45,960 nt of DNA from Cupriavidus sp. BIS7 (lineage in GTDB: Bacteria > Pseudomonadota > Gammaproteobacteria > Burkholderiales > Burkholderiaceae). The translations under genes were made by a program, and so were the position numbers. Where the stretch lies: contig NZ_ALOU01000078.1 of assembly GCF_000292345.1 (NCBI RefSeq), forward strand, positions 1-45,960. The letters run 5' to 3'. The notes beneath the pieces were generated by a model that saw only the letters and a program-made list of their open reading frames with translations, searched no databases and was not told where the DNA came from. Position 1 is the stretch's first letter. Every line of letters starts with the position of its first letter. Positions 42,107 to 45,960 of this stretch are shown here, piece after piece.

Positions 42107-43770
42107 GGCTGCGCGCCCTCCGTCGCCATCTGCCGCAGGCGGAAGCGCTGCAGCTTGCCGGTCTCGGTACGCGGCAGCGCCCCCACGAACTCGATGCGGC
42201 GCGGATACTTGTACGGGGCGATCTCGCGCTTGACGTAGTCCTGCAGCGCAGTCCGCGTGGCATCGCTGGCCTCCACGCCCGGCCGCAGCACCACGTAGGC
42301 GGTCACCACCTGCCCGCGCTCGGCGTCCGGCGCACCCACCACACCGCATTCGGCCACCCATTCGTGGCGCATCAGCGATCCCTCGACCTCGGGCCCCGCG
42401 ATGTTGTAGCCGGCCGAGATGATCATGTCGTCCGAACGTGCCTGATAGAAGTAGTAACCATCGGCGTCAGCCATGAACGTGTCGCCCGGCAGGTTCCAGC
42501 CATCGCGCACGTACGCTTCCTGGCGCGGATCGTCGAGATAGCGGCAACCGGTGGGGCCGCGCACCGCGAGCTTGCCAACCGTGCCCGGCGGCACCGGCTG
42601 CATGTTCTCGTCGACGATGCGCGCTTCGTAGCCGGGGACCACGCGGCCCACCGCGCCGGGACGTACATCGGCACCGGCGCTGGAAACGAAGATATGCATC
42701 ATCTCCGTGCCGCCCAGGCCATCGGTCATCTCGATGCCGGTGGCGGCCTTCCACGCCTGCCGTGTCGCATCGGGCAGCGCTTCGCCCGCCGATACGCTCT
42801 TCTTCAGGCTCGACAGGTCGAAGTTCTTCACCAGCGTTGCCATCTGGCGATAGAACGTTGGCGCCGTGAAGACGATCGTTGCACGATGGTCCTGGATCAG
42901 CTTGAGCAGCAGCTCCGGCGTAAGTTTCTCGGCAAGCGCCGTGCTCGCGCCGATACGCAACGGAAAGCAGAGCATGCCGCCAAGCCCGAACGTGAACGCG
43001 ATCGGCGGCGTGCCGCAGAAGATGTCATCGGGCGTGGGCTTGAGCACATGACGCGGGAACAGGTCGCACATCGCCAGCACATCGCGGTGGAAGTGCATCG
43101 TACCCTTGGGCTGCCCCGTGGTGCCGCTGGTGAACGCGATCAGGCAGATGTCGTCGGCGGCCGTGTCGCAGGCGGTGAACGTTTCCGGCTTGCCGGCCAT
43201 CGCCGTCTCCAGCGCGTCGGCGCCTTCGCCATGGAAGTAGCGCACCTGGGCCAGCGTCGGACAGAAGTGCTCGCCATCGGCACGCTGGTTGGCTTCCAGC
43301 TCGTCGCGCAGGCGCGCATCGCACAGCGCGGCCGTCACCTGGGCCTTGTCGATGATCTGCTTGAGCTCCTTGGCGCGCAGCAGCGGCATGGTTGGCACCG
43401 CGATCAGCCCCGCTTTGAGCGTGGCCAGCCAGCTTGCCGCCATCATCAGGTTGTTCGGGCCACGCAGCAGCACGCGGTTGCCCGGCACCAGCCGCATGTC
43501 CTCGACGAGCACATGCGCGATGCGATTGACCAGCGCGGCCAGCCCGGCATAGGTCACGGTCTCGATGCGTCCGTCGCGCTCATGGCGCACCGCCACGCGC
43601 GCGCCGTTGCCCGCAGCGACGTGGCGGTCCACAAGCTCCACCGCCGCGTTGAGGCGATCGGGGTAGCGCGTATCGTCGTTGAACTGGAATACCGGCCACG
43701 TACCCGGCGGGGGCAGCCGGTCCCGCGCAAAGGTATCAACATGAGCGGTGGCTTGGTTGGGGGCGGCCAT
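42103..43770 (-). CDS. Benzoate-type CoA ligase, probably 2-aminobenzoate-CoA ligase
   Basis: A 555-residue ANL-superfamily adenylate-forming ligase, which activates an aromatic acid with ATP and CoA. The P-loop-like AFTSGTTGQPKGTMHFH, the motif PGYEARIVDENMQP, DGWNLPGDTF with the AMP-ribose Asp, RSDDMIISAGYNIAGPEVE (hinge) and TGKLQRF with the catalytic Lys are in order. Its N-terminus (DTFARDRLPPPGTWPVF) is that of the 2-aminobenzoate-CoA ligase branch, as I recall it from the Azoarcus evansii abm cluster. GGAG precedes the ATG. Substrate is inferred from operon order; benzoate or a substituted benzoate remains possible. Confidence 0.85.
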   Translation of the reverse strand: MAAPNQATAHVDTFARDRLPPPGTWPVFQFNDDTRYPDRLNAAVELVDRHVAAGNGARVAVRHERDGRIETVTYAGLAALVNRIAHVLVEDMRLVPGNRVLLRGPNNLMMAASWLATLKAGLIAVPTMPLLRAKELKQIIDKAQVTAALCDARLRDELEANQRADGEHFCPTLAQVRYFHGEGADALETAMAGKPETFTACDTAADDICLIAFTSGTTGQPKGTMHFHRDVLAMCDLFPRHVLKPTPDDIFCGTPPIAFTFGLGGMLCFPLRIGASTALAEKLTPELLLKLIQDHRATIVFTAPTFYRQMATLVKNFDLSSLKKSVSAGEALPDATRQAWKAATGIEMTDGLGGTEMMHIFVSSAGADVRPGAVGRVVPGYEARIVDENMQPVPPGTVGKLAVRGPTGCRYLDDPRQEAYVRDGWNLPGDTFMADADGYYFYQARSDDMIISAGYNIAGPEVEGSLMRHEWVAECGVVGAPDAERGQVVTAYVVLRPGVEASDATRTALQDYVKREIAPYKYPRRIEFVGALPRTETGKLQRFRLRQMATEGAQP

Positions 43771-43786
43771 GCTTGTCTCCTGTCTC

Positions 43787-43822
43787 GTGTTCTATCGCGT
43801 GTTCTATCGCGTGTTCTATCGA
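43787..43822. repeat. Three tandem 12-bp repeats
   Basis: GTGTTCTATCGC repeated three times (the last ends in A). On the minus strand it overlaps the acyl-CoA dehydrogenase stop and each unit brings another TAG in the same frame, so three in-frame stops follow in a row before the ligase start. Confidence 0.95.
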
Positions 43823-44982
43823 GCTGCCAGCGTCTCGCGCGCAATGATCAGCTTCTGCACTTCGGTGGCGCCTTCGTAGATCCGCAGTGAACGGATCTCG
43901 CGATACAGACCCTCCACACGTGTGCCAACCTTGACGCCAAGGCCGCCAAAGATCTGCACCGCGCGATCGATCACCTGCTGCGCGTTCTCCGTGGCAACCA
44001 TCTTGGCCATCGCCGCTTCGCGCGTCGTACGCTGCTGCTTCACGTCGCGCAGCCACGCGGCGCGATAGGTCAGCAGTGCGGCGCTATCGATGGCCGTGGC
44101 CATGTCGCCAATCGCAGCCTGCGTCAGTTGCAGATCGGCCAGCACGCCGCCGAACATCGGGCGCGACGTGGCGCGCGCCAGCGCATCGTCCAGCGCGGCG
44201 CGGCCGAAGCCGAGCGCGGCGGCCGCCACGGAGGCACGGAAAATGTCGAGCGTCATCATCGCCACCTTGAAGCCCTGCCCCGCGTCGCCCAGCCGGTTGC
44301 CCACGGGCACGCGGCAGTTGTCAAAGCGCAGCGTTGCCAGCGGATGCGGCGCAATCACGTCGATCCGTTCGGCGATGGTCAGCCCCGGCGCATCGGCATC
44401 CACCACGAACGCGGTGATGCCGCGCGCACCGGGCGCTTCACCAGTGCGGGCGAATACGCAATAGAAGTCGGCAATGCCTCCGTTCGAAATCCACGTCTTG
44501 GCGCCGTCCAGCACGTAGTGCGTACCATCATCGGACAGCCTGGCGCTGCATTGCATCGCGGCCACGTCGGAACCGGCCTCCGGCTCTGACAGCGCGAACG
44601 CCGCAATCGCCTCGCCACGCGCCACGCGCGGCAGGTAGCGTTCGCGCACGGCATCGCTGCCGGCCAGTGTGATGGCGCCGGAGCCGAGCCCCTGCATCGC
44701 AAAAGCGAAATCGGCCAGGCCATCGTGCCGTGCCAGCGTTTCGCGCAGCACGCAAAGCGCACGCGAATCGAGCGCGGGCAGTGCGCCGCCGAAAGCCGCC
44801 GGCACGCAATAGCGCAGCCAGCCAGCCTGACCGAGCTGGCGCACCAGCGCGCGGCAGGCCGCATCGGCATCATGGTGATCAACGTGCTGCAGGTTTTCAC
44901 CGCACCAGGCGTCCAGCTCGCGTTCCAGCGTGCGATGGGCGTCGTCGAAGAACGGCAGGTCGAGGTAGGTCTTGTCGCTCAT
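43816..44982 (-). CDS. Acyl-CoA dehydrogenase
   Basis: A 388-residue FAD acyl-CoA dehydrogenase. FALSEPEAGSDVAAM near residue 130 and KTWISNGGIADFY contact flavin. The C-terminal IYEGATEVQKLIIARE holds the catalytic Glu at its canonical place. It follows the crotonase gene by 9 nt. In this operon it would oxidise a CoA ester formed after ring reduction or opening. Confidence 0.92.
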   Translation of the reverse strand: MSDKTYLDLPFFDDAHRTLERELDAWCGENLQHVDHHDADAACRALVRQLGQAGWLRYCVPAAFGGALPALDSRALCVLRETLARHDGLADFAFAMQGLGSGAITLAGSDAVRERYLPRVARGEAIAAFALSEPEAGSDVAAMQCSARLSDDGTHYVLDGAKTWISNGGIADFYCVFARTGEAPGARGITAFVVDADAPGLTIAERIDVIAPHPLATLRFDNCRVPVGNRLGDAGQGFKVAMMTLDIFRASVAAAALGFGRAALDDALARATSRPMFGGVLADLQLTQAAIGDMATAIDSAALLTYRAAWLRDVKQQRTTREAAMAKMVATENAQQVIDRAVQIFGGLGVKVGTRVEGLYREIRSLRIYEGATEVQKLIIARETLAAR

Positions 44983-44991
44983 ATCAGTTCC

Positions 44992-45843
44992 TCAATCGCC
45001 TTCGAACACGGGCTTCTGCTTGGCGACGAACGCGTCGTAGGCGCGCCGGAAGTCGCGCGTCTGCATGCAGATCGCCTGTGCCTCGGCCTCGGCCTCGATC
45101 GCTTCGTCCAGCCCCATATTCCATTCCTGATGCAGCAGCTTCTTGGTCACGCCATGCGCAAAGGTCGGGCCTGCGGCGATCTGCGCGGCCAGCGCCTGGG
45201 CTTCGGCCAGCAACGTATCCGACGCGTGCAGCGCGTTGAAGAAGCCCCATTGCAGGCCTTCCTCAGCGCTCATCGAACGGCCGGTGTAAAGCAACTCGCT
45301 CGCGCGCCCCTGTCCGATCATGCGCGGCAGCAACGAACATGCACCCATGTCGGCACCGGCCAGACCCACACGCACAAACAGGAATGCGGTCTTTGCCAGC
45401 GCCGTGCCAAGACGCATGTCGGACGCCAGCGCCACCATCGCGCCAGCGCCGGCGCAGATGCCGTCGATTGCGCTGATAATCGGCTGCGGGCATGCGCGCA
45501 TGGCCTTGATCAGGTCACCGGTCATGCGCGTGAAGTCGAGCAGTTCCGGCATCGTCATGCGCGTCAGCGGGCCGATGATCTCGTGTACGTCACCGCCAGA
45601 GCAGAAGTTGCTGCCCGCGCCGGTCACGACCACGGTCTTGATGTCGGTGGCGTAGCAGAGGCCGCGGAACAGATCACGCAGCTCGGCATAGGAATCGAAC
45701 GTCAGCGGGTTCTTGCGCTCGGGCCGATTCAGCGTGATCGTGCCAACCTTGCCGTCCGCAGAGACGGACCACAGGAAATGCTTCGGTTGATAGTCCGCAA
45801 AGGCGCGCTTGTGGTGGCGCATATCCAGTGCAATGTCGCTCAT
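44992..45843 (-). CDS. Enoyl-CoA hydratase/isomerase family protein without the usual glutamates
   Basis: A 283-residue crotonase-fold protein. The oxyanion-hole run NFCSGGDVHEIIG and GICAGAGAMVALASDMR are present. By alignment in my head with rat enoyl-CoA hydratase, Glu144 is Met136 and Glu164 is Arg158, so simple hydration is unlikely. Asp165 in GLAGADMGAC is a candidate catalytic residue, as in dienoyl-CoA isomerases. It starts at ATG 45843; frames further upstream run into the repeat. It is first of the operon within the window and may follow a monooxygenase gene past the edge. Confidence 0.85.
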   Translation of the reverse strand: MSDIALDMRHHKRAFADYQPKHFLWSVSADGKVGTITLNRPERKNPLTFDSYAELRDLFRGLCYATDIKTVVVTGAGSNFCSGGDVHEIIGPLTRMTMPELLDFTRMTGDLIKAMRACPQPIISAIDGICAGAGAMVALASDMRLGTALAKTAFLFVRVGLAGADMGACSLLPRMIGQGRASELLYTGRSMSAEEGLQWGFFNALHASDTLLAEAQALAAQIAAGPTFAHGVTKKLLHQEWNMGLDEAIEAEAEAQAICMQTRDFRRAYDAFVAKQKPVFEGD

Positions 45844-45870
45844 CTCTTGTCTCACTCCAGTCCGTGTTCT

Positions 45871-45897
45871 CCCCTCTCCCACGGCGTGGGAGAGGGG
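45871..45897. repeat. REP-like palindrome
   Basis: CCCCTCTCCC-N7-GGGAGAGGGG, a perfect 10-bp inverted repeat followed by TCGGGGAAGAGGG. This is the form of a dispersed extragenic repeat in GC-rich proteobacteria. The window ends in GCCCTCTC, possibly the beginning of a second copy. Confidence 0.7.
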
Positions 45898-45960
45898 TCG
45901 GGGAAGAGGGCTTTGAGGTTCAAAATGCGACATGTCGCGCCTTGAGCCGCTGGCCCTCTC

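Overview
The window looks like the main chromosome of a GC-rich beta-proteobacterium of the Burkholderiaceae, most likely Cupriavidus or a close Ralstonia relative. Three things point there: orphan Bug (TctC-type) binding proteins in LysR-controlled catabolic operons, the gene order carA-lysE-carB-greA and rlmE-ftsH-folP-glmM, and the order pstSCAB-phoU-phoB-phoR with ppk and ppx beside it. This is inferred from protein content and synteny read by eye, not from a database search.

Left third (1-13.3 kb), accessory metabolism. A LysR gene diverges from an overlapping operon of acyl-CoA dehydrogenase, nitronate monooxygenase-type flavoprotein and a Tat-like Bug protein; the operon ends in a 23-codon remnant that resembles the start of an enoyl-CoA hydratase. 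Next come a LexA (SOS) box in front of an unknown 166-residue protein and a lipoprotein with four internal repeats and collagen-like spacers. A second LysR gene, with a 13-bp LysR-type box, diverges from a five-gene operon: HMG-CoA-lyase-like enzyme, class III CoA-transferase, Bug protein, gamma-carbonic-anhydrase-fold protein and porin. It reads as uptake, CoA activation and cleavage of a branched 3-hydroxy dicarboxylate.

Middle (13.3-28.7 kb), tRNA-Arg(TCT), a membrane diguanylate cyclase, tRNA-Pro(TGG), a TTG-started infA, sixA, and then a large phosphate block. The block holds olsB (ornithine lipid synthesis), ppx, ppk, phoR, phoB, phoU, pstB, pstA, pstC and pstS. Pho boxes are visible before pstS and, as four 11-bp-phased units, before olsB. 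Together the genes sense phosphate (PhoR/PhoB/PhoU), import it (PstSCAB), store and release polyphosphate (PPK/PPX) and replace phospholipid with phosphorus-free lipid (OlsB).

Right third (28.7-41.2 kb), conserved housekeeping: glmM, folP, ftsH, rlmE, divergent yhbY, a DUF4149-like membrane protein, greA, carB, lysE, carA. Several starts are TTG or GTG. A strong terminator hairpin lies between ftsH and folP, and carA has a consensus promoter about 215 nt ahead of its start.

Right edge (41.2-45.96 kb), a minus-strand operon of non-canonical enoyl-CoA hydratase homologue, acyl-CoA dehydrogenase, benzoate/2-aminobenzoate-type CoA ligase, 4HBT thioesterase and a Rid-family protein. The order matches, as I recall it, the aerobic CoA-dependent 2-aminobenzoate (anthranilate) pathway. 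The key monooxygenase/reductase would lie past the right edge. The crotonase and the Rid protein both lack the usual catalytic residues, which makes this operon the best place to look for unusual chemistry.
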